Assembly (NCBI GenBank): GCA_015222795.1
Contig: JADFVY010000449.1
Coordinates: 1 to 8,490 of the forward strand
Direction of reading: 5' to 3'
DNA length: 8,490 bases
From: Pseudomonadota bacterium
GTDB lineage: Bacteria > Pseudomonadota > Alphaproteobacteria > UBA8366 > JADFVY01
Part shown: in pieces, positions 1 through 4,812 of the stretch
How the letters are laid out: each line of letters begins with the position of its first letter
Position numbering within the stretch: position 1 is the stretch's first letter
Program-made: the position numbers and the translations under genes
Notes under the pieces: model-generated
The model's database searches: none
Seen by the model: only the letters and a program-made list of their open reading frames with translations
What the model was told of the DNA's origin: nothing

Positions 1-317
1 ACCAGGACCGGCCCCGCATAACCGGAGGCCGAAATCAGCCGGTCAAGCCAGCCTTCCAGCCCCAGCCCGTTCACCACCACGAGATCGGCCTCGGCAAGTT
101 CGGCGACATCGTAGGGCCGGGGTTCCCAGTTGTGGGGCTCGCCACCCATGGGAACAAGGCTGGTCACCGCGACATCCCTGCCGCCAACCTGCTTCACCAG
201 ATCCTCCAGCACGGAGAAGCTGACGATCACGCGCAGGGGTTCCTCCGCGCTGGCGGGGGCGGCCCACGGCAGGGTCAGAAACAGGGAGAAGCATACGAAA
301 AGGCGAAGGTTATTCAT
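1..317 (-). CDS. znuA: Zn/Mn-family ABC transporter periplasmic binding protein (ZnuA-like), N-terminal part, truncated by window edge
   Basis: This is the substrate-capturing subunit of a metal ABC importer; it would bind the metal in the periplasm and hand it to the permease encoded just upstream. About 105 residues are visible and the gene runs off the left edge. Residues 1-24 form a classical signal peptide (hydrophobic core, then a PASA-type cleavage site before EEPLRV). The mature start has the family pattern: SFSVLEDL, then GG near 45, then GGEPHNWEP, in which H62 is the expected first metal ligand, then a NGLGLEGWLDRL segment typical of this family. The ATG at 315-317 lies 8 bases after the permease stop, with only a weak ribosome site (GGGTAA), so translation is probably coupled. 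Zinc is favoured over manganese because of the Zur-like operator upstream of the operon. The remaining ligands are outside the window. The family call is firm; the metal is inferred. Confidence 0.92.
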   Translation of the reverse strand, partial: MNNLRLFVCFSLFLTLPWAAPASAEEPLRVIVSFSVLEDLVKQVGGRDVAVTSLVPMGGEPHNWEPRPYDVAELAEADLVVVNGLGLEGWLDRLISASGYAGPVL

Positions 318-325
318 GTCGCATT

Positions 326-1192
326 TTACCCATGTCGATGATATGCCCGCTGCCTGCGGCGCAGAACGCCACCTTGCGGGCCGGCGAAAAGCGAGGCCGC
401 ATAAGCCGCGCCGGCGACCAGCACGATGGCCGGGCCTGACGGCGCGTTGGCATGCCATGAGATCAGCAGCCCACCATAACCCGAGGCCAGCGCGATACCC
501 ACCGCAATGACCGTCATGCGCCAGACGTCGCGGGCCCACAGCCGCGCCGCCACCGCCGGCAGGATCATCAGGCCCAGCGCCATCAGCGTGCCCAGCGCCT
601 GGAAACCAGCCACCAGATTGATCACCACCAGCACCAGGAACAGCATGTGCCAGCGCCCGCCGCCGCCCGCCGTCGCCATGAATTCCGGGTCAAAGCTCTC
701 CGCAATTAGCGGCCGCCAGGCCAGCGCCAGCGCGCCAAGGGTGACACTGGCGATGCCGGCGACCAGCATCAGCGAGGCCGCATCCACCGCCAACACGCTG
801 CCGAACAGCAGGTTGGTGAGGTCCACCGCCGTGCCGCCCAGCGAGACGATCAGCACCCCGGCGGCGAGCGCGATCAGGAAGAAACCGGCGAGGCTGGCCT
901 CCTCGACAAGCCCGGTGGCGCGCGAGGCGGCGCCCGACAACAGCGCCACCGCCAGTCCGGCGATGGCGCCGCCAATGCCGATGGCCGGCAGCCACAGCCC
1001 GCCAACCAGGAAACCGATCGCAGCCCCCGGCAACACCGAATGGGCCAGCGCGTCGCCCATCAGGCTCATCCGGCGCAGCACCAGCAGCACGCCCACCGGC
1101 GCGCCGCCCAGCGCCAGCGCCAGGCAGGCGACCAGGGCGCGCTTCATGAAGGCATAGTCGGCGAACGGGGCCAGGAAAAAATCGTACAGCAT
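326..1192 (-). CDS. znuB: Zn/Mn ABC transporter membrane permease (ZnuB-like, ABC-3 family)
   Basis: This is the transmembrane subunit that forms the metal channel in the inner membrane. It has 288 residues, the usual length of the ABC-3 permease family, and is hydrophobic nearly throughout, with roughly eight membrane segments. Family-typical stretches are the N-terminal FMKRALVACLALALGG followed by LLVLRRMSLMGDALAHSVLPGAA, the cytoplasmic motif seen at this position in ZnuB/MntB permeases, and a late FQALGTLMALGLMILPAVAARL segment. The ATG at 1190-1192 is 5 bases downstream of the ATPase stop and has no good ribosome site, which fits translational coupling. The binding-protein gene follows 8 bases after its TAA stop. 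It would work as a dimer with the ATPase at 1198-1938. The C-terminus ends in a short arginine/histidine-rich tail (RRRQRAYHRHG), probably cytoplasmic; a metal role for it is only a guess. Confidence 0.94.
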   Translation of the reverse strand: MLYDFFLAPFADYAFMKRALVACLALALGGAPVGVLLVLRRMSLMGDALAHSVLPGAAIGFLVGGLWLPAIGIGGAIAGLAVALLSGAASRATGLVEEASLAGFFLIALAAGVLIVSLGGTAVDLTNLLFGSVLAVDAASLMLVAGIASVTLGALALAWRPLIAESFDPEFMATAGGGGRWHMLFLVLVVINLVAGFQALGTLMALGLMILPAVAARLWARDVWRMTVIAVGIALASGYGGLLISWHANAPSGPAIVLVAGAAYAASLFAGPQGGVLRRRQRAYHRHG

Positions 1193-1197
1193 CGGTA

Positions 1198-1938
1198 TCA
1201 GGCGGCGGCCCAGAAATTACGGTCGGCGGCGCAGGCGTCGCAGAGATGCTGGGCCCGGTGCAGATTGTCGTGGGTCAGAACTTCGGCCGTCGGCCCACAG
1301 CCCACCGATTCATGGGCCAGCAGCATCGACCAGCCAAAGTGGCGGTGCGCCAGGTCTATGTCGTGCAGCACCGCGACGACAATGCGGCCTTCCGCCCGCC
1401 AGCCTTCCATGATTTCCATCAGCGCGGTGGTGGTGTGGGCGTCGATATTGGAGAACGGTTCGTCGAGCAGGATGACGGGTGCATCCCGCATCGCCAGCCG
1501 GGCGAACATGGCGCGCTGCATCTGGCCGCCCGACAGCGCCCCGATGCGCCGGTCGGCGAAGGCATTCAACCCGACCGCGTCAATCGTCGCCTCGATACGG
1601 TCTTCCTGATCCGCCGTGACACGGCCCAGCGCGCCAATGCGCGGCAGCAACCCCATCCCCACCACCTCGCGCACCGAGATGGGGAATGTGCGATCGAAAC
1701 CGGCGGCCTGGGGCAGGTATGCGCAATCCGTACGTTCCATGCCGGCGATACGTACGGCGCCGGCGCGAGGGCGCAACAGGCCGGCGACAGTTTTCAACAG
1801 CGTGGTCTTGCCGCAGCCGTTGGGGCCGATAACGGCGCTGAGCATACCGGCGGGGAAATACCCGGACACGTCATGCAGGATGTCGGCGCCGTCGTAAGCC
1901 ACCGTCAGCCCGTCCAGTTCGATCGCCGCGTCCGTCAT
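1198..1938 (-). CDS. znuC: Zn/Mn ABC transporter ATP-binding protein (ZnuC-like)
   Basis: This cytoplasmic ATPase powers metal import through the permease at 326-1192. It has 246 residues from the ATG chosen here. All ABC motifs are visible: Walker A GPNGCGKT (38-45), Q-loop Q77, signature LSGGQMQRA (135-143), Walker B VILLDEP (155-161), D-loop SNID (163-166) and switch histidine H192. The C-terminus is unusual in carrying His and Cys residues (H227, H231, C233, C236; HLCDAC), a possible metal-binding tail. A GTG nine bases upstream (1945-1947) is an alternative start. The ATG is preferred because GGTGG sits about five bases before it and because it overlaps the stop of the small upstream ORF as ATGA, a typical coupling arrangement. 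The assignment to the zinc/manganese importer group rests on the adjacent ABC-3 permease and binding protein. Confidence 0.95.
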   Translation of the reverse strand: MTDAAIELDGLTVAYDGADILHDVSGYFPAGMLSAVIGPNGCGKTTLLKTVAGLLRPRAGAVRIAGMERTDCAYLPQAAGFDRTFPISVREVVGMGLLPRIGALGRVTADQEDRIEATIDAVGLNAFADRRIGALSGGQMQRAMFARLAMRDAPVILLDEPFSNIDAHTTTALMEIMEGWRAEGRIVVAVLHDIDLAHRHFGWSMLLAHESVGCGPTAEVLTHDNLHRAQHLCDACAADRNFWAAA

Positions 1939-2045
1939 AGCGCCCACCAGACCGCGGCCCAGAGCAGCGCCGCCAGCCCCACGGCAAACGCCAGCCGCGA
2001 ACCACCGCCCATTTCCATGATGCGCACCGCCATCCGCCTTTGCAT
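1935..2045 (-). CDS. 36-residue putative single-span membrane peptide, first gene of the metal importer operon
   Basis: A short ORF not explained by any family I recognise. It begins at an ATG 29 bases downstream of the Zur-like operator. It encodes a basic N-terminus (MQRRMAVRI), a short MEMGGGSR linker, and then one hydrophobic segment rich in Leu, Ala and Trp (residues 18-36, ending LLWAAVWWAL). Its TGA stop overlaps the ATG of the ATPase (CTATGA), which suggests translational coupling. The peptide would insert in the inner membrane, with the basic end inside by the positive-inside rule. Internal ATGs at codons 5, 10 and 12 are alternative starts; ribosome sites are weak for all, with AAGG only just upstream of codon 5. 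It could be an accessory or regulatory peptide of the importer, or only a leader that drives translation of the ATPase. The reading frame is seen directly; expression and role are inferred. Confidence 0.55.
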   Translation of the reverse strand: MQRRMAVRIMEMGGGSRLAFAVGLAALLWAAVWWAL

Positions 2046-2073
2046 GCTATATCCGTTTCGACAGAGTAATTCA

Positions 2074-2096
2074 GAAATGTTATGTTATAACATAAC
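2074..2096. promoter_or_regulatory. Zur-like operator with embedded 18-bp perfect palindrome between importer operon and arsR
   Basis: Positions 2079-2096 read GTTATGTTATAACATAAC, a perfect 18-bp palindrome centred at 2087/2088. In a second register centred on 2085, ATGTTAT and ATAACAT form arms of 7 bp around 3 bases. The 23 bases 2074-2096 agree with the enterobacterial Zur consensus as I remember it at about 19 of 22 defined positions. The site lies 29 bases before the first ATG of the importer operon and 42 bases before arsR, so one bound repressor could control both. Zur is the natural candidate. The ArsR protein encoded next door could also bind it, since that family uses inverted repeats too. 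Confidence 0.75.
2083..2092. promoter_or_regulatory. Candidate divergent extended -10 elements inside the operator
   Basis: Because the operator is palindromic, TGTTATAAC (TGn plus TATAAC, five of six matches to TATAAT) occurs on both strands: 2083-2091 on plus toward arsR and 2084-2092 on minus toward the importer operon. No good -35 box is seen on either side, which is acceptable for extended -10 promoters. A further GATAAT at 2097-2102 on plus is an alternative -10 for arsR. Repressor on the palindrome would cover all of these. This is a sequence resemblance only. Confidence 0.35.
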
Positions 2097-2137
2097 GATA
2101 ATTTACGCCACCGGTTTATTGCCATGGAATACCCGAT

Positions 2138-2467
2138 ATGAATGCGCCCGTGCCCCTGCCCGACCTGACCCCCGACCAGACCGAAATGCTGGCTGAACTG
2201 TTCCATCTTCTGGGTGAGCGTAGCCGGCTGGGCATCGTGCTGGCCTGTTTGGAAAGCCCCATGCCGGTGGGCGAGATCGCATCCAGCCTGGGGCTGTCGC
2301 CGTCGCTGGTCAGCCACCATCTGCGCCTGCTGCGCGCGGCCCGCCTGCTGCGTGGTGAGCGGCGCGGCAAGCAGGTGTTTTATACCGCAGCCGACGAGCA
2401 TGTCCGCACTGTCGTCACCGACCTCGCCAACCACATATTGGAGCCGGGGCATTCGAGCGAGGAATAG
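2138..2467 (+). CDS. ArsR/SmtB-family metal-sensing repressor with alpha-5 zinc site
   Basis: A 109-residue winged-helix repressor, the usual size for the family. After an acidic N-terminus, residues 17-40 form the dimer/helix region (MLAELFHLLGERSRLGIVLACL). Residues 43-66 are the helix-turn-helix, with recognition helix SPSLVSHHLRLLR, and residues 69-83 are the beta wing (RLLRGERRGKQVFYT). The C-terminal helix carries D86, H88, H99 and E102, the same 0/+2/+13/+16 spacing as the inter-subunit zinc site of SmtB (D104, H106, H117, E120). It has no CxC alpha-3 motif and a single cysteine, C37. In known members, zinc binding releases DNA. It is divergent from the importer operon across the shared palindrome, so autoregulation is likely. 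No zinc efflux gene, the usual partner, is present in the window. The plus-strand genes that follow may be co-transcribed. Confidence 0.95.
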   Translation: MNAPVPLPDLTPDQTEMLAELFHLLGERSRLGIVLACLESPMPVGEIASSLGLSPSLVSHHLRLLRAARLLRGERRGKQVFYTAADEHVRTVVTDLANHILEPGHSSEE

Positions 2468-2583
2468 GGCCTGGCCGCCGCGCCAGATCCATAAACAAAA
2501 TCGGGTCTATTCCCTTCGACGCGATTTATCAGTATACCGAGGCAAGTATTTAGCGTTTGATCATCGTCACGGATGGCAAGGGA

Positions 2584-3462
2584 ATGGAACCGACTGTCGC
2601 CCGGGAAACCGAGGCCGCGAAGCGCAATATGCCGGAGATCGCCTGGCCGACCATCCTGCTGGCCGTCGGCCTGCTGACGGGGTTTGCGCTGTCGTGCTGG
2701 CTGGCGCTGAGCGGCGTTTGGCCGATGTGGCTGGCCGCCATGCTGAACACAGTCATCATCTACGCGCTTTATACGCCAGTGCATGATGCTTCTCATTCGG
2801 CCATCGTGCCGCGCATCAAGGGGCTGCGCTGGGTCAACACGGCCGTCGGCATGGCCTGCGCCGCGCCCTTGTGGATTTTCTTCCACGAACACCGAAAATC
2901 CCATTTCCAGCATCACGCCCGAACCAACATGGAAGGCGATCCGGACCTGTGGGCCAAGGGCAGCTTCGCCCGCGTGACCCTGATCCAGGTGCCCTTGCTG
3001 CTGGTGAATTATTTTAACCCGGTGGCGCTGTGGCGGGCCTGTATCGGCTTGCGACTGTCGGCGGGCGAGCGGCTGGAAACCATGGCCCTGTTCGCACTCT
3101 ATACCGCGACCGCCGCGGCGATCGTAGCGGCGGGTTACGGCATGGAATTGGCAATCCTGTGGCTGGCCCCCTGGTTCGTCGGCCTGCATGTCATGCAGAT
3201 GCTGTTCGGCTGGGCGCCGCATCACGACCATTCGGAGACCGGCCGCTATCGTGACACACGGATCGCCGAGTTCCCGCTGGCCGACTTCCTGACGCTGCAG
3301 CAGAACCTGCACCTGATCCATCATATGCTGCCCAGCGTCCCCTGGTACCGCTACCGCGCGGTGTTCGAGGAGATCCGACCGATTCTGATTGAGAACAATG
3401 TAAGGATCGAGGGTTTCTGGCCAAGCGCACCCGGCCGGGCCGGCGGCACGCCCGGTGAATAG
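2584..3462 (+). CDS. Membrane fatty-acid-desaturase superfamily protein (desaturase or CrtR-type carotene hydroxylase)
   Basis: An integral-membrane di-iron oxygenase-type protein of 292 residues. The histidine boxes are complete: HDASH (67-71), HRKSHFQHH (103-111), a HHDHS box in WAPHHDHSETGRYRDTR (210-226), and NLHLIHH (241-247) followed by MLPSVPWYRY. Hydrophobic segments lie near 22-64, 84-100 and 168-208. These residues bind the two irons that activate oxygen to desaturate or hydroxylate a lipid or carotenoid chain. The TGRYRDTR and LIHHMLPSVPWYRY patterns remind me of beta-carotene-hydroxylase-like members, but the substrate cannot be read from sequence. An in-frame TTG at 2557, just after a TAG at 2551, is an alternative start; the ATG at 2584 is preferred although its AAGGGA is too close to be ideal. 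It lies 116 bases after arsR and 47 before tauE, so co-transcription is possible. Confidence 0.9.
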   Translation: MEPTVARETEAAKRNMPEIAWPTILLAVGLLTGFALSCWLALSGVWPMWLAAMLNTVIIYALYTPVHDASHSAIVPRIKGLRWVNTAVGMACAAPLWIFFHEHRKSHFQHHARTNMEGDPDLWAKGSFARVTLIQVPLLLVNYFNPVALWRACIGLRLSAGERLETMALFALYTATAAAIVAAGYGMELAILWLAPWFVGLHVMQMLFGWAPHHDHSETGRYRDTRIAEFPLADFLTLQQNLHLIHHMLPSVPWYRYRAVFEEIRPILIENNVRIEGFWPSAPGRAGGTPGE

Positions 3463-3509
3463 TCCCGCATGACTTGCCCCGCGCCTGTTTCGAGCGCAGC
3501 ATAACCGGC

Positions 3510-4259
3510 ATGTTTTTTCTTCCCCCCGACCTGGAACCCCTTGCGGCGCTGCTGATGATTAGCGTCAGCATGGGCGCATCCTTCATTACCGCGGCCTTCG
3601 GGATCGGCGGCGGCATGGTGCTGGTCGCGGTCATGGCGGTGCTGTTGCCGCCGGCGGCGCTGATCCCGGTGCATGGGGTAGTGCAGTTGGGTTCGAATTT
3701 CGGGCGCGCCCTGATCATGCTGAAACATGTCGAGCGCTCCACTATCCTGCCCTTCCTGGCGGGCAGCGCGATCGGCGCCGGGTTGGGCGGGGCGCTGTTC
3801 GTGCAGTTTCCGCCCTGGTCGATCCAACTCGGCCTGGCCGGGTTCATCGTCTGGTCGGTGTTGGGTCGGCTGCCGGCGATCGGGAAGGGCCACATCTTCG
3901 TGGCCGGCGCGGCGTCCAGTTTCCTGACCATGTTTTTCGGGGCGACCGGCAGTTTCGTCGCCGCCACGGTTAAGGGCATGAAATTGCCGCCGCTGGATCA
4001 TGTGGCGACGCACAGCACGCTGATGACCCTGCAGCATCTGTTGAAAAGTGTGGTGTTCGGTTTTCTGGGTTTCGCCTTCGCGCCCTGGCTGCCCTTCATC
4101 GCCGCGATGATCGCCAGCGGCTTCCTGGGCACCGTGATCGGCCGCCAATTGCTGGCCAAAATGGGCCACCGCTATTTCCAGCCGATCCTGAGCGGCATCC
4201 TGCTGCTACTCGCCGCCCGCCTCGCCTGGAGCGGGATGGAGGGGGTGCTGGCGGGGTGA
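3510..4259 (+). CDS. TauE/SafE-family membrane permease (putative sulfite/organosulfonate exporter)
   Basis: A polytopic inner-membrane protein of 249 residues, the usual family size, with about eight hydrophobic segments arranged as two related halves. The N-terminal half has the family glycine-rich pattern FGIGGGMVLVAVM followed by PVHGVVQLGSNFGRA; the second half has FFGATGSFVAATVKGM and HSTLMTLQHLLKS. Family members move sulfite, sulfonates or related small anions; the substrate here is unknown. An upstream in-frame TTG (3474) would add a non-hydrophobic, Cys/Arg-containing leader, so the ATG at 3510 is chosen, though its ribosome site is weak. The gene converges on the lipoprotein gene with 19 bases between stops, and no clear terminator is seen. 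Its last ~45 codons have a decayed relative at 6599-6727. Confidence 0.92.
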   Translation: MFFLPPDLEPLAALLMISVSMGASFITAAFGIGGGMVLVAVMAVLLPPAALIPVHGVVQLGSNFGRALIMLKHVERSTILPFLAGSAIGAGLGGALFVQFPPWSIQLGLAGFIVWSVLGRLPAIGKGHIFVAGAASSFLTMFFGATGSFVAATVKGMKLPPLDHVATHSTLMTLQHLLKSVVFGFLGFAFAPWLPFIAAMIASGFLGTVIGRQLLAKMGHRYFQPILSGILLLLAARLAWSGMEGVLAG

Positions 4260-4278
4260 CGAGACCGCCACGGCCCAT

Positions 4279-4737
4279 TCAGTTTGGCAGAATCTGGTAG
4301 CCGTGCTCGCTCTCGCGCATGCGGAACTCGGCCATGCCGCGCTGAACCGGCGAACCCTCGCCCTGGTCGATTTCCACTTCCAGCGTGACCTTGACGATAC
4401 CGGACTCGCCCGCCGGCTCGGACCAGGCGTAGTGGAAAGCCGGATGGAACGGATGCTTGTAGCGCCAGAAGCCTCCCGGATGGGCCGCCTCGGGGCGTTC
4501 GGTGCGGTAGAAAAACTCGCCGGATACCAGTTGCGCGCGCTCTATACCCGAGCCTTCGAGATCGTAGTAGCGAGCCAGCGCCGGCCAGCCCCTGGCCTCC
4601 AGCATCACGGTAATCGCCTCGACCGCCTGGCGCGGCGATTCGAACCAGGCCGGGTCGTCATTGGCAGCCATGTCATCCTCGCATCCGGCGAGCGCCGCGG
4701 CGCAGACAAACAGCACGGACAAGATAACAGCGCGCAT
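4279..4737 (-). CDS. Small predicted lipoprotein of unknown function
   Basis: No family recognised. From the ATG at 4735-4737 it has 152 residues. Residues 1-19 form a lipoprotein signal: MRAV, a hydrophobic core, then lipobox ALAGC with the lipidated cysteine at 19. The next residues are EDDMA, so there is no inner-membrane retention Asp at +2 and outer-membrane sorting is likely. The mature part looks like a small soluble alpha/beta domain. It has a helical SPRQAVEAITVMLEARGWPALARYYD stretch (given here only as a landmark near residues 30-55), aromatic-rich FWRYKHPFHPAFHYAW, and strands VKVTLEVEI and GMAEFRMRE. That layout recalls NTF2-like or DUF-type periplasmic domains, but this is a weak impression. 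A GTG-started extension to 4782 would hide the signal peptide inside the protein and is rejected. A GGAG lies 10 bases before the ATG. The ATP-grasp gene ends 75 bases upstream on the same strand. Confidence 0.82.
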   Translation of the reverse strand: MRAVILSVLFVCAAALAGCEDDMAANDDPAWFESPRQAVEAITVMLEARGWPALARYYDLEGSGIERAQLVSGEFFYRTERPEAAHPGGFWRYKHPFHPAFHYAWSEPAGESGIVKVTLEVEIDQGEGSPVQRGMAEFRMRESEHGYQILPN

Positions 4738-4772
4738 ATCGCCCAGGCTCCGGTAACCGTTGCAGGGCGGAT

Positions 4773-4781
4773 AGTATAACA
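4773..4781 (-). promoter_or_regulatory. Candidate extended -10 promoter for the lipoprotein gene
   Basis: On the minus strand these bases read TGTTATACT, an extended -10 (TGn followed by TATACT, five of six matches to TATAAT). It sits in the 75-base gap after the ATP-grasp gene and would start transcription about 29 bases before the lipoprotein ATG. No convincing -35 box is seen. It suggests the lipoprotein can be expressed independently of the upstream gene. Confidence 0.35.
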
Positions 4782-4812
4782 CATCCTCCGCCAGATGGCG
4801 TTGAGCGCGTGA

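Noticed and set aside
2124..2141. Five-codon reading frame (M-E-Y-P-I-stop) whose TGA overlaps the arsR ATG, a possible leader peptide.
   Set aside because: It is too short to distinguish from chance, no regulatory codon run or hairpin accompanies it, and the arsR start is adequately explained without it.
1246..2196. Long plus-strand open frame across the importer ATPase.
   Set aside because: It is antisense to a gene with all ABC motifs and runs through the operator; its His/Arg/Gln-rich translation is typical of a shadow frame in GC-rich DNA.
2138..2467. Possible BigR/SqrR-type sulfide sensor, suggested by an ArsR gene followed by a TauE permease.
   Set aside because: That mechanism needs two cysteines. 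This protein has only C37, no second cysteine in the last helix, and instead a complete alpha-5 zinc site; no persulfide dioxygenase gene is present.
2471..2486. Hairpin CTGGC-6 bases-GCCAG just after arsR, considered as a terminator.
   Set aside because: Only five base pairs and followed by an A-rich stretch instead of a T run, so it does not fit an intrinsic terminator on the plus strand.
2380..3324. Long minus-strand open frame opposite arsR and the desaturase.
   Set aside because: Gln/His/Arg-rich translation without domains, crossing two well-supported genes.
3474..3509. TTG-started N-terminal extension of the TauE permease.
   Set aside because: The added residues are charged and unlike family N-termini, and an ATG directly precedes the first membrane segment.
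4766..4801. Inverted repeat GGCGGA...TCCGCC (15-base loop) and the adjacent near-palindrome CGCCAGATGGCG between the ATP-grasp and lipoprotein genes.
   Set aside because: Short GC-rich stems with no T tract; such repeats are common in DNA of this composition. The -10-like element within it seemed a better reading.
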